A stretch of 64,000 nt of DNA, from NCBI RefSeq assembly GCF_014333425.1, contig NZ_JACRYT010000001.1:248001-312000 (forward strand), read 5' to 3'. Within the stretch, counting starts at the first letter, position 1. Each line of letters begins with the position of its first letter. The position numbers were made by a program, and so were the translations under genes. Below, piece after piece: positions 50,435 through 59,544 of the stretch. The DNA comes from Zhenpiania hominis (GTDB lineage Bacteria; Bacillota; Clostridia; Peptostreptococcales; Anaerovoracaceae). A model generated the notes under the pieces. The model made no database searches. It was not told the DNA's origin and saw only the letters and a list, made by a program, of their open reading frames with translations.

Positions 50435-52844
50435 GCGTACAAAAGAACAAATGGGTACATACTCCCTGGACGGGGAAAATCAATTTCCGAGAATTGAGAG
50501 GCTGCTGGAGCGCTATTGGGAATGTACACCGGAAGTGGACGTGGAGAGAGCGAAAATCTATACCGAGTCCTACAAAAAGACAGAGGGTGAGGATGTCCTT
50601 CTGAGAAGGGCCAAGGCGTTCAAGGAGTATTGCGAGCAAAGAGAAATCCATATTCCGGAGGACCAGTTAATTGTCGGAGATACAGCGAGACATCCGCGGG
50701 GAGGTGTCGTGGATCCGATTTTCCACTGCGGATGGCTGAGAGAGGAAGTGGACACCATTTCCACGAGAAAGCAGGACCCGTACCGGATTTCTGAGGAAGA
50801 TAAAAAAATCCTCAAAGAAGAAATCTTCCCTTATTGGGAGGGAAAATCAGTGAGCGAACACTGGATCAAGCAGATTCCGCCGTACGTTCGGGAACTGGCA
50901 GTGAAAACCGGCATCATTGATGTGGAAATCAAGACCCAGAGCGCGGCGGGAGAAACCGCTCCGTACTGGGAGATGCTCTTTGAGAAGGGACTGGGGCAGA
51001 TCAAACAGGAAGCGCGCGAGGCAATGGAGAATCTGGACGAATCCGATCCGGAGGATTTCGCGAAAAGGATCTTTTTTCAGGCGTCCCTTCTGACGCTGGA
51101 AGGCATGAGCGCCTACATGAAGCGTCTGGGAGATCTGGCGTCCGAGCTGGCTGTTTCCGCCGATGGAGAACGAAAAAAGGAATTGGTGGAAATCGCAGAT
51201 AACTGCTATGCTCTGATGGAGAAAAAACCGGAAACCTTCTGGCAGGGCCTTCAGTTTATTTACTTCATTTTAGTGGGATGCCTGATGGAAGGAAACGGCC
51301 CGTCCTATTCGCCGGGAAGAGTGGATCAGTATCTGTATGAGCTGTATGATCAGGATATTGCTTCCGGCAGACTGACGGTGCAGAAAGCTCTGGAACTGAT
51401 CGAGGCTTTCTATATTAAGACGGCTGAAACGACCTGGTTCCTCAGCGAAAACGCGGTAATGTACTTTGCAGGATACCAGCCGTTCCACAGTCTGATCGTG
51501 GGCGGAGTAAGCAAACACGGAAAAGATGTGACCAACGAACTGTCCTATCTGTTCCTGACAGCGAAAATGGATGTCAAGCTTCACGGCCCTTCCGTGTGCG
51601 CGCGAGTTCACCAGCAGTCGCCGGAGGATTTCATCCTGCATGTGGCGAAGCTGGCAAGATTGGGAACCGGCTTCCCGGCCATTTACAATGACGAGGTGGC
51701 GGTTAAGATGATGCTGCTGTCCGGCGGAACTATGGAAGAGGCGAGAAACTATCAGATGGTGGGATGCGTGGAGCCGTTTATCGGCGGCAAGATGGCAAAA
51801 TGGTCCGACGGAGGCCACTATAACTTCGCGTCCGCCATGGAATTCGTGCTGACCAACGGCCGGAGCATGATGAATGACAATCGGCTGCTGGGACTTCAGA
51901 CCGGAAATCCGGAGGAAATGAGCTTTGAGGAAATCAAGCAGGCAGTAAAGGATCAGCTGGAATATATGATTAAAGCCATCAGCATCTGCGCCAATGTCAA
52001 TGAGAAGGTCTGCGCGGAACTGACGCCGTATCCTTTTGTTTCCACACTCCTGGACGGAACCTACCGGACGGGGAAAGATCTGACCGCGGGCGGTGTGAAA
52101 TACACCATCGGACCGGCGCTCATCGGAACGGGAATCGCGGATCTGGTCAACTCTCTGTCCGCGATTCGCAAGCATGTGTTTGAGGATGAGACAATTACCA
52201 TGCACGAATTGATTAAGGCGCTGGAAAGCAACTTCGAAGGGTATGAGGATATGCGCCTGATGCTGCAGAATACCACCCCGATGTACGGCAATGACATTGA
52301 AGAGGTGGATGAACTGGCAGGTGAAATGACGGATTTTGCCTACGATGTGATCTCCGGCTGCAAATCCTGGAGAGGGCCGCACTTTATTTCCGGCCTGTAT
52401 CCGGTATCTTCCCACGTGCCTCATGGACTGGTGGTTGGCGCTCTCCCATACGGAAGACTGGCAGGCAAAGCGCTGGCGGACGGATGCTCGCCAAACGGCG
52501 GTACCGATCATGACGGCCCGACGGCTGTGCTGAAATCTGTTTCCAAGGTAAATCACGAAGTCCATACATCGGGAACCCTTCTGAATATGCGCCTCGATCC
52601 GGCAAGCGTAGAGGGCGATGTGGGGCTCAAGCGGATTTCTCAGATTATCCGCACCTTTGTGGATCTGAATATTTATCACATTCAGTTTAACGTAGTAAGC
52701 AGCGAGGTTTTGCGGTGCGCCCAGGAAAAACCGGAAGATTACAAATCCTTGATTGTGCGGGTAGCGGGCTACAGCGCTTACTTTACGGAGCTTTGCAGGG
52801 AAATGCAGGACGATATTATTCACAGGACGATCCATATGGCGTAG
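50421..52844 (+). CDS. Glycyl radical enzyme of unknown substrate
   Basis: 807 residues. The C-terminal loop VRVAGYSAYFTEL places the radical glycine at about G783. The active-site triplet is GCVEP with the thiyl cysteine at about C449 and general base E451, the Cys-x-Glu arrangement of eliminating enzymes (choline lyase, diol/glycerol/hydroxyproline dehydratases, isethionate lyase), not the Cys-Cys of pyruvate formate-lyase. The ATG at 50421 has AAAGGAGG upstream. Its activase follows. There is no aldehyde dehydrogenase, shell protein, or proline reductase nearby, so none of the known pathways is indicated. Pairing with EutH suggests an amine-containing substrate. Confidence 0.92.
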   Translation: MLQFERTKEQMGTYSLDGENQFPRIERLLERYWECTPEVDVERAKIYTESYKKTEGEDVLLRRAKAFKEYCEQREIHIPEDQLIVGDTARHPRGGVVDPIFHCGWLREEVDTISTRKQDPYRISEEDKKILKEEIFPYWEGKSVSEHWIKQIPPYVRELAVKTGIIDVEIKTQSAAGETAPYWEMLFEKGLGQIKQEAREAMENLDESDPEDFAKRIFFQASLLTLEGMSAYMKRLGDLASELAVSADGERKKELVEIADNCYALMEKKPETFWQGLQFIYFILVGCLMEGNGPSYSPGRVDQYLYELYDQDIASGRLTVQKALELIEAFYIKTAETTWFLSENAVMYFAGYQPFHSLIVGGVSKHGKDVTNELSYLFLTAKMDVKLHGPSVCARVHQQSPEDFILHVAKLARLGTGFPAIYNDEVAVKMMLLSGGTMEEARNYQMVGCVEPFIGGKMAKWSDGGHYNFASAMEFVLTNGRSMMNDNRLLGLQTGNPEEMSFEEIKQAVKDQLEYMIKAISICANVNEKVCAELTPYPFVSTLLDGTYRTGKDLTAGGVKYTIGPALIGTGIADLVNSLSAIRKHVFEDETITMHELIKALESNFEGYEDMRLMLQNTTPMYGNDIEEVDELAGEMTDFAYDVISGCKSWRGPHFISGLYPVSSHVPHGLVVGALPYGRLAGKALADGCSPNGGTDHDGPTAVLKSVSKVNHEVHTSGTLLNMRLDPASVEGDVGLKRISQIIRTFVDLNIYHIQFNVVSSEVLRCAQEKPEDYKSLIVRVAGYSAYFTELCREMQDDIIHRTIHMA

Positions 52845-52876
52845 TTTGGCGAAGAAGGCAGTTAGGAGCGGGAATC

Positions 52877-53794
52877 ATGGGTTATGAAACGACAGGTATC
52901 ATCTTTAATACACAAAAATTTTCCATCCACGACGGAGACGGGATGCGGACTTTGATTTTTATGAAGGGATGCCCCCTGCGGTGTCTTTGGTGCAGCAACC
53001 CGGAATCTCAGAATCCGCAGGTTGAGATTATGGATGTGAAGTCCAACTGTATCGGATGCGGGAAATGCATGACTTTGTGCGAAAACCACGCGGTGAAAGA
53101 AGGTACCTTTGATATTGACCGGGAGGTTTGTACCCGCTGCGGTGTGTGCGCGGAAAAATGCTACGCCAATGCCAAAAAGCTTACCGGAAAGCAGGTGACA
53201 GTCCGCGAGATGATGAAGCTGATTGAAAAGGACCGGATTTTCTATACCAATTCCGGCGGCGGCGTGACCATAGGCGGGGGAGAGCCTCTTATGCAGCGCG
53301 AATTTGTGGAAACACTTCTTCAGACCTGTCGGAATTCCAATATCCATACAGCCATCGAAACCTGTGGATACGGGGAGTGGGATGAGGTAAAAGGCGTGTT
53401 TGAAGCCGCGGATCAGATCTTCTTTGATTTAAAAGCGATGGATTCACAGCTCCATCGGAAGCTGACCGGCGTGGGGAATGAACGGATTCTGCAAAATGCC
53501 TCACGTCTCGCGGCATTGGCGAGGACGGATAAGGATCTTATTTTCCGAATTCCCCTGGTGCCGGGCTGCAACGACAGTCTGGAAAATGTGGAGCAAACCG
53601 GAAGCTTCGTATCTTCCCTGGAAGGAAATGGTGGACGGATTTCCATTGAAATTCTGCCCTATCATAATCTGGGCGAGAATAAATACCGCTGGCTGAGCCG
53701 GGACTATCCTCTTCCCAAACTGGAAAAACCTTCAAAAGAGAAGGTGGAGGAATATAAAGAGCTGCTGAGGAAAAACTGCAGACATGTGATCTGA
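52877..53794 (+). CDS. Glycyl radical enzyme activase (radical SAM)
   Basis: 305 residues. The radical SAM motif is CPLRCLWC (CxxxCxxC, near residues 36-43), followed by a ferredoxin-like insert with two 4Fe-4S clusters (CIGCGKCMTLC and CTRCGVCAEKC). SNPESQN and GGGEPLMQREF are typical of the family. It installs the glycyl radical on the enzyme encoded just upstream. The ATG at 52877 has TTAGGAGCGGG before it; a longer in-frame reading starts inside the enzyme gene and was rejected. Confidence 0.93.
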   Translation: MGYETTGIIFNTQKFSIHDGDGMRTLIFMKGCPLRCLWCSNPESQNPQVEIMDVKSNCIGCGKCMTLCENHAVKEGTFDIDREVCTRCGVCAEKCYANAKKLTGKQVTVREMMKLIEKDRIFYTNSGGGVTIGGGEPLMQREFVETLLQTCRNSNIHTAIETCGYGEWDEVKGVFEAADQIFFDLKAMDSQLHRKLTGVGNERILQNASRLAALARTDKDLIFRIPLVPGCNDSLENVEQTGSFVSSLEGNGGRISIEILPYHNLGENKYRWLSRDYPLPKLEKPSKEKVEEYKELLRKNCRHVI

Positions 53795-53814
53795 AGAAAA
53801 CGGGCAGCAGGATT

Positions 53815-53861
53815 AAAAAATAGAAACAATCTGCGAAATCTGCGGGTTGTTTCTATTTTTT
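53815..53861 (+). terminator. Terminator of the EutH-glycyl radical operon
   Basis: AAAAAATAGAAACAA (53815-53829) and TTGTTTCTATTTTTT (53847-53861) form a perfect 15-base stem, 17-base loop, T-run in the arm. Confidence 0.85.
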
Positions 53862-54235
53862 TCAGGCTTTGCGGAGGCGATATAGGTAAGAAGATGAAAA
53901 TCAGACCTTTTCGCGGAGAAGAAGGCTCGGGAAGCGTTGAAAAAGTAGTAACAACGTTTGAAAATCATGATTTGTTTCTAAAGGCGAACCGGGATGAGAG
54001 AAAAAAGGTGATGGGGTGTCAGCCGGAAATTCTCTTGGGCGAACATTATGGCCGGAACAGCCGGCCTGTTTGCCCACGTCACATTTTGCGCGGCAAGCGA
54101 ACATAAATTGCAACCCTGCCGCGGAAATTTTTTCATAAATCCATTAAAATCCTATCTTTTTCCGCGCCAGGTTCGTTATACTAAGTGAAATGAGAAACAT
54201 GTTTGGACATTTCACGCAGGGAAAGGAGGAATTTT
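53862..54235 (+). other. Intergenic stretch before the sigma factor gene
   Basis: A 70-codon frame (53894-54106, MKIRPFRGEEGSGSVEKVV) has a possible GGTAAGAAG site but no family likeness and odd composition; I do not call it. TTTCACGCAGGGAAAGGAGGAATTTT at its end is the leader of the sigma factor gene. A GAAATG/CATTTC pair (54187-54213) flanks the likely transcription start. Confidence 0.35.
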
Positions 54236-54793
54236 GTGGATACGGATTTTTCATTAATCCGGAGAATGAAGAGCGGAGAAGAAGAATCCTTCGATACGTT
54301 CGTAAGGAAATATTACCCGGATATTTTAAAATACTGCCATTATCACGGACCGCGAAGCTGCGGGGAAGATTTGACGCAGGAGGTCTTTATCCGCTTTTTC
54401 CAGAACCTTTCCGGTTATTCGCACATAGGAAAAGCGAGGAATTATCTTTACACAATCGCGGCCAATCTGTGCAGGGATGCCTATAAAAAGAAAACAGAAA
54501 TTCCGTCTGAGTTTCCGGCGGAAGGGCAGCGCGCGCCAGAGGCGCGGACGAGTGGGGCGTTGGAAAGCGAGGGAGATCCGGCGGACAGGCTTTCGGAAAA
54601 ACTGCTGCTTGAGGCGGCTCTGGCAAAGCTTTCGGAGGAGATGCGGGAAGTGATTGTGCTTCATTATTTTCAGGATATGAAGCTGAGAGATATGGCGGCG
54701 GTTTTAAAAATCAGCCTGCCGCTGGTCAAATACCGGCTGAGCCGGGCGAAGAAACAACTGGAAGCATTGCTGAGAGAGGAGGAAGAAGCATGA
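54236..54793 (+). CDS. Extracytoplasmic-function (ECF) sigma-70 factor
   Basis: 185 residues. Region 2 (SFDTFVRKYYPDILKYCHYHG, EDLTQEVFIRFFQNL, ARNYLYTIAANLCRDAYKK) and region 4 (LSEEMREVIVLHYFQDMKLRDMAAVLKISLPLVKYRLSRAKKQL) are both present, joined by a short linker. It starts at a GTG with AAAGGAGG six bases upstream. The next four genes follow with overlaps, so it probably directs an envelope-stress operon that includes itself. Confidence 0.9.
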   Translation: MDTDFSLIRRMKSGEEESFDTFVRKYYPDILKYCHYHGPRSCGEDLTQEVFIRFFQNLSGYSHIGKARNYLYTIAANLCRDAYKKKTEIPSEFPAEGQRAPEARTSGALESEGDPADRLSEKLLLEAALAKLSEEMREVIVLHYFQDMKLRDMAAVLKISLPLVKYRLSRAKKQLEALLREEEEA

Positions 54794-55554
54794 AGATTGA
54801 GGACAGACTGAAGGGTTACCGGATCCTTGAGGAACCGACTGCCCGTGAAGAAAAAATCATGGAGACGGTTCGGGCTTCACAAAACGCTTTTTTTGAGCGG
54901 GAACAGGAACAGCAGTTGTCCCGCTGGGAATTTTTATGGATTCAGATGAAATTTATCCGCAAAAAATGGTGGGCGCTTCAGGCTCTGCTGCTGGCAGGTT
55001 TCTGGTGTGTGCTGCAGTTTAACGCGGGCGCGGAAGACAGTGAAGTTCAGAGACAGATCCTGGGTATCGCGGCGACGCTGTTTACCATCCTGATTATACC
55101 GGAATTCTGGAAAAACAGGAGCAGCCGGTCCATGGAAATTGAGGAAGCGTCTTTTTTCTCCCTGCGGCAGGTTTACGCGGCGCGGATGGTGCTCTTCGCC
55201 ATGGCGGATGTCCTGTTTATCAGCTTATTTCTGGGGGCGGCCTCCATGTCGGCGGAAATTTCCTTTCTGGAAGGGCTGGTTCAGTTCCTGCTTCCGGTCA
55301 GCATCACCGCCTGCATCTGTTTTCGGATTTTATGCAGCAAAAGAGCTTTCGGAGAAGGGGCGGCTATGGTGTTCTGCCTGCTGTGGAACGGAGCGTGGAG
55401 CGCCATCATTTTGAATCAGATCGTTTACCAGGCGATTCGCGTCCCAGTATGGATGGGGCTGCTTGGCATTTCGATATTTTACCTTTTCCTGTGCGCGCGC
55501 AGACTTTTGAGTCGTGAAAACAACGATTGGGAGGAAGAGCCGATATGGAATTAG
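54790..55554 (+). CDS. Membrane protein, likely anti-sigma-like partner
   Basis: 254 residues: a cytoplasmic N-terminus of about 60 residues (MKIEDRLKGYRILEEPTAREEKIMETV) followed by six hydrophobic helices. The start overlaps the sigma stop (ATGA). No zinc anti-sigma motif is seen. Position directly after an ECF sigma gene suggests that it may hold the sigma factor at the membrane; alternatively it is a third subunit of the exporter. Confidence 0.65.
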   Translation: MKIEDRLKGYRILEEPTAREEKIMETVRASQNAFFEREQEQQLSRWEFLWIQMKFIRKKWWALQALLLAGFWCVLQFNAGAEDSEVQRQILGIAATLFTILIIPEFWKNRSSRSMEIEEASFFSLRQVYAARMVLFAMADVLFISLFLGAASMSAEISFLEGLVQFLLPVSITACICFRILCSKRAFGEGAAMVFCLLWNGAWSAIILNQIVYQAIRVPVWMGLLGISIFYLFLCARRLLSRENNDWEEEPIWN

Positions 55555-56432
55555 AATTAAAAGCATTGACCAAAACCTTTGAGTCTTTTACCGCGGTGGA
55601 TCATGTGTCCTGTACCATGAACAATGGCGTGTATGGACTGCTGGGGGTAAACGGAGCGGGAAAAACAACTTTGATGCGGATGCTCTGCACGCTCATCAAA
55701 CCGACCAGCGGTGAAATCCTGTGTAATGGAAGCGATATTTTTTCAATGGACGCCCGGTATCGCGGGATGCTGGGGTATCTGCCGCAGGAATTTGGCTATT
55801 ATCCGGACTTCACGGTAAAGGATTATCTGATGTATATTGCGTCCATTAAGGGGCTGCGGCCGGCGACAGCGAAAAAACGAGTAAAGGCGCTGCTCGCCAG
55901 AACCGGTCTGACAAAAGCGGCGGAAAAAAAAATGAAAAAGCTGTCCGGCGGCATGAAGCGGCGGGCGGGGATTGCTCAGGCCCTGCTCAACAACCCGGAG
56001 ATTTTGATTTTGGACGAGCCGACGGCAGGTCTGGATCCCGGCGAACGGGTGCGCTTTCGCAATTTGATCAGCGAGATCGCCGAAGACCGGTTGGTTTTGC
56101 TGTCCACCCATATTGTGTCCGACGTGGAATATATCGCCAAAGAAATTTTACTGATGAAAGAGGGAAAAATCGCGCATGCCGGAACCGCGGAGGAACTGAT
56201 CGCCGCTATGCCGCAGCGCGTGTGGCTGTGTACAGTGGATAAGAGCCAGGTTCCGGAACTGACGAGAAAGTATATGACTTCCAATATCAAGTCGGGAGGC
56301 CAGGGGGCGCAGCTGCGGATTCTGTCGCGGGAAGCGCCGTTTCCGGGCGCCGCGCAGGCGGCGGCTACGCTGGAGGATGTATTTTTGTATTATTTTGAGG
56401 AAAAGTCGGGGGATGAATATGACGTACTATGA
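55545..56432 (+). CDS. ABC transporter ATPase
   Basis: 295 residues, a single ATPase domain: GVNGAGKTT, LSGGMKRRAG, LILDEPTAGLD and STHIVSDVEYIA. This is the ABC-2/BcrA-like exporter ATPase class. The ATG at 55545 overlaps the preceding gene by 10 bases. Partner of the permease that follows. Confidence 0.9.
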   Translation: MELELKALTKTFESFTAVDHVSCTMNNGVYGLLGVNGAGKTTLMRMLCTLIKPTSGEILCNGSDIFSMDARYRGMLGYLPQEFGYYPDFTVKDYLMYIASIKGLRPATAKKRVKALLARTGLTKAAEKKMKKLSGGMKRRAGIAQALLNNPEILILDEPTAGLDPGERVRFRNLISEIAEDRLVLLSTHIVSDVEYIAKEILLMKEGKIAHAGTAEELIAAMPQRVWLCTVDKSQVPELTRKYMTSNIKSGGQGAQLRILSREAPFPGAAQAAATLEDVFLYYFEEKSGDEYDVL

Positions 56433-57651
56433 GTTAAAAAAGGTGTTTGTGAAAACCAGCAGTAAGGCGGCTCTCGGGACGCTGCTGATCCTGCTGATTG
56501 TATTCAGTTTTCTTTCCGTAAACAACATGACATATGTGGATGAAAACGGAGAAACGGAGAAGGGCCGGACAGCGGCGGTAAATCTGCGCCAGGAAAAAGA
56601 GAGGTGGGAAGGACCGTTGACTGAGGAAACGGTCGCCAGGGTTATTCGTGAGAATTCCCGTATCAATCAGTCGCGGGAAGCGCGCTCCGAAGACGTCCAG
56701 GAGCAGAACAAGGCTTATTCCAGGACGCAGGGATATGAGGATATCCGCCTTCTCATTGATTCCGCCTTCGGCGGGTTTGGCGGATTTGATTACTATCGGA
56801 TCGACTCGCTGAAAGCCGAAGACGCGGAAGAGTTTTATGCAAAGCGGACGGAAAACCTGAAGGCGTGGCTCGCCGATGAAAACGGCGGAGCCGGGCGCTT
56901 TACAAAGGAGGAACAGCAGTATCTGCTTCAGCGGTATGAGGCCATGCCGATCCCTTTGTACTACGAAGCCGCGGACGGATGGGACAAACTGTTTGAACGC
57001 CTGCCGTCCCTGCTGATGATTCTGGTTCTGATCCTGGGATTCCTGGTGTCCGGTATTTTTCCCTGTGAAAGCCAGTTAAAAGCGGATTCGGTTTTTTACG
57101 CGTCTTTTCATGGTAGGCGCAAGGCGGTGCGGGCAAAGCTGGGCGCGGGGTTTCTCCTGGTGACAATGGTTTACTGGGCGGCGGCGCTGATTTATACGGC
57201 GGCGGTTCTCGGATTTCTTGGGGCAGGAGGAATGGACTGCCGGATTCAGACCGCCTTTATCAGCTGGGAAAGCTTTTATAACCTGACCTTCGGGCAACTC
57301 TATCTTTTGTGTGTGGCAGGCGGGTATCTGGGAAGTCTTTTTACTGCTTTTCTTGCTATGCTGATCGGGGCAAAGACGAAATCAGCGGTTGTCTCTGTGA
57401 TTGTTCCCTTTATTCTGCTGCTGATTCCCATGTTTCTGACAAATGTGGAACTTCCGGCGCTGGATCAAATCAAGCCGCTGCTTCCCAATCAGCTGGTCCA
57501 GATTAATTTTCTGGTGGAGGAGTTTCGCCTGTATTCCATTGGCGATCAGATAACCGGCGCGCCGCAAATCCTGTTCCCCCTGTACCTGGCGCTGACCGCT
57601 CTTATTTGCCCGATGTTGTACCGGCTGTTCCGGAAAGCGGAAGTGAAGTAG
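56419..57651 (+). CDS. ABC exporter permease
   Basis: 410 residues: one N-terminal membrane helix (about 18-35), an extracytoplasmic region of about 170 residues, then five or six more helices. This is the shape of ABC-2 type exporter permeases with a large first loop. The ATG at 56419 lies six bases after GGGGG and overlaps the ATPase gene by 14 bases. Probably exports a lipid or peptide or responds to an envelope-active compound. Confidence 0.8.
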   Translation: MTYYELKKVFVKTSSKAALGTLLILLIVFSFLSVNNMTYVDENGETEKGRTAAVNLRQEKERWEGPLTEETVARVIRENSRINQSREARSEDVQEQNKAYSRTQGYEDIRLLIDSAFGGFGGFDYYRIDSLKAEDAEEFYAKRTENLKAWLADENGGAGRFTKEEQQYLLQRYEAMPIPLYYEAADGWDKLFERLPSLLMILVLILGFLVSGIFPCESQLKADSVFYASFHGRRKAVRAKLGAGFLLVTMVYWAAALIYTAAVLGFLGAGGMDCRIQTAFISWESFYNLTFGQLYLLCVAGGYLGSLFTAFLAMLIGAKTKSAVVSVIVPFILLLIPMFLTNVELPALDQIKPLLPNQLVQINFLVEEFRLYSIGDQITGAPQILFPLYLALTALICPMLYRLFRKAEVK

Positions 57652-58323
57652 ATGAGGAACAGGCGAAAGAGAGCCGCGGGCGGAAAGCAAAAGGGAAAGC
57701 GACTGCTGCTTATGGCTGTCATAATTCTTCTGGCAGCAGGCATGATGGCCTTTAAAGGGGGAATTGCGCGGACCGCGGACGAAAGCCTTGGCTGGAATCT
57801 GATGCTGGTAAACAGCCAGTACCGGATACCGGACGATTATTCGATGGATCTGATTCGCCTTTCCAACGGAGAACAGGTGGATTCCCGCATTTATCCGGCT
57901 CTGCAGGAAATGTTCGACGACGCGAGAGCGGACGGTTACAATCTGTTTGTACGGGCCGGCTACCGGAATGGAGAGGTTCAGGAAAATCTGATGGAAGATA
58001 AGATCGAAACCTACCGACAGGAAGGCTACTCCCAGCGGGAAGCGGAGCATGAGGCGGAAAAGTGGGTAGCGAAGCCCGGGACCAGCGAGCATGAGCTGGG
58101 GCTTGCCGTGGACATTAACGCGGAAGGGCAGACAGACGGAAACCGGCTTTACCAATGGCTTGCGGAACATTCCTGGAAATACGGGTTTATTCTCCGATAT
58201 CCGGCAGAGAAAGAAGAGATTACCGGAATCGACTATGAGCCTTGGCATTTCCGGTATGTGGGGAAGCAGGCGGCGAAGGAGATGTATGAACAGGATCTCT
58301 GCCTGGAAGAATATGTGCAGTGA
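57652..58323 (+). CDS. D-Ala-D-Ala carboxypeptidase, VanY/M15B family
   Basis: 223 residues with an N-terminal membrane anchor (LLLMAVIILLAAGMMAF) and an M15B peptidase domain: FVRAGYR, KPGTSEHELGLAVDI (His and Asp zinc ligands) and YEPWHFRYVG (catalytic Glu and third zinc ligand). It trims terminal D-Ala from peptidoglycan precursors outside the membrane. The ATG follows the permease stop directly. Membership in the sigma operon points to cell-wall stress. Confidence 0.9.
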   Translation: MRNRRKRAAGGKQKGKRLLLMAVIILLAAGMMAFKGGIARTADESLGWNLMLVNSQYRIPDDYSMDLIRLSNGEQVDSRIYPALQEMFDDARADGYNLFVRAGYRNGEVQENLMEDKIETYRQEGYSQREAEHEAEKWVAKPGTSEHELGLAVDINAEGQTDGNRLYQWLAEHSWKYGFILRYPAEKEEITGIDYEPWHFRYVGKQAAKEMYEQDLCLEEYVQ

Positions 58324-58362
58324 GTTTATCAACAATTGAAAAATTTTAAAGAATGTTTCTAA

Positions 58363-58420
58363 AAACAATAGGGCTGCGGGGGTGAAAATTGTCTTTTATC
58401 CCGCGGCCCTGTTATTTTTG
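58363..58420 (+). terminator. Terminator of the sigma-factor operon
   Basis: Core arms AGGGCTGCGGG (58370-58380) and CCCGCGGCCCT (58400-58410) with one mismatch, flanked by AAACAAT and GTTATTTTT. Confidence 0.7.
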
Positions 58421-58561
58421 CCAAATTGGGCTCTGGAGCTGTTGGAAACGTAGAAACAATCAGGTAAAAATCCCGTTTGTTGATAAAAGATCTCTTTTGG
58501 CTCCTGCCCAGCGGAAATCTTTGTTGACGGATATATCGGAAAACGAAATGAGGAAGGATTT

Positions 58562-58876
58562 ATGGAAAATATCGCGCTGACAGAAGCGGTCTATTACATT
58601 TTGTTGTCTCTGGATCAGCCTCTGCACGGATACGGAATTATGCAGAATATTGAACGGATCAGTGGGGGAAGAGTCCGCCTCGCGGCCGGAACGCTGTATG
58701 GAGCGCTGAACTCGCTGTTGGAAAGGCAGTGGATCAGGGCGCTTCCCGAAGAAAAGGGCGGCAGGCGCAAGGAGTATCAGATTACGGAATCCGGCAGGGC
58801 GGCAGTCCGCAGAGAGATAGAGCGACTGAGGGAGCTTTTGGCAAACGGTGAGTGTATAACGGTATTGTGGAACTAA
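58562..58876 (+). CDS. PadR family transcriptional regulator
   Basis: 104 residues: the PadR winged helix (YYILLSLDQPLHGYGIMQNIERISGGRVRLAAGTLYGALNSL and EEKGGRRKEYQITESGRAAVRREIERL). GAGGAAGGATTT precedes the ATG. It is short, of the PadR-s1 type that usually pairs with a DUF2812 protein, as here. Confidence 0.9.
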   Translation: MENIALTEAVYYILLSLDQPLHGYGIMQNIERISGGRVRLAAGTLYGALNSLLERQWIRALPEEKGGRRKEYQITESGRAAVRREIERLRELLANGECITVLWN

Positions 58877-58905
58877 AATAAAAAGAGGGAAAGGAATATG
58901 GAAAA

Positions 58906-59163
58906 ATGGGAAACATAATAAGAAAAAGGAAACTGTTTTGGGTCTGGCAGTGGCAAAAAGAAGAAAACTGGATTAACGCTATGGCCGCAAAGGGTCTGCT
59001 TCTGACGGAAGTGGGATTTTGCAGATATGAATTTGAAGAGGGCGAGCCGGGAGCATATCAGTATTGTATGCAGATGCTAAAGGGAGCGGCGTGGGGATTT
59101 GCGGCGGCTAATCTTTTTTTCAGAGTCAGAGATCTGAAAAAGGAATCGCTTCTCCGGGAATGA
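58906..59163 (+). pseudogene. DUF2812 protein with an internal deletion
   Basis: 85 residues. KLFWVWQWQKEENWINAMAAKGLLLTEVGFCRYEFEEGEPGAYQYCMQML is the DUF2812 N-terminal domain. The usual protein is about twice as long with further membrane helices; here a single hydrophobic patch (GAAWGFAAANLFF) and a short tail follow at once. So the middle is probably lost. GGGAAAGGA lies upstream. The pairing with PadR is the normal one. Confidence 0.65.
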
Positions 59164-59544
59164 ATACGGATGTGGAGCCTGTAGCGCGCGAACAATTTGC
59201 CGAAAATTTTATATGGGTGCCGCGGTGTGCTAACAAATAGGTAAAACGTAAAGAAAAAATGCGTTTCAAAGCTTAGATTTCTCGAAAAACCTTCAAAATT
59301 CCAAATCTTTGTGATTAATATTCCAATATAATCAATAATGTGGGAAAATTTTTAAGGAAACTGCAATAGAACTTTCTAAAAATTGAAGATGTTCGCGCCC
59401 CCCCAGAGAACTGGGGCAGGATTCGCTTATCCGCAGTCGTCAGTCGGTAGCCGGTAGTGCCCGCGCGAGTAGGGACTTGTTTTCTGTGGAAACTGTGATA
59501 AACTGAAACTGCTTATAAGGAAATAAAGAGGGAAGGGGATTTTT
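59164..59544. other. Intergenic region with a possible structured RNA
   Basis: No gene. The part 59393-59468 is much richer in G+C than its surroundings. TCGCGC (59393-59398) pairs with GCGCGA (59463-59468) and encloses CCCCA-GAGAAC-TGGGG (59401-59416). I do not recognise a riboswitch or known RNA. Near 59479 TTGTTT with TAAACT 16 bases on may be the promoter of the next gene. Confidence 0.4.

Noticed and set aside
51270..52835. 521-codon open frame antisense to the glycyl radical enzyme
   Set aside because: Shadow of a fully motif-supported enzyme; low-quality composition and no start signals.
53894..54106. 70-codon frame before the sigma factor gene
   Set aside because: No recognisable family, weak start signal and no conserved pattern; likely chance.
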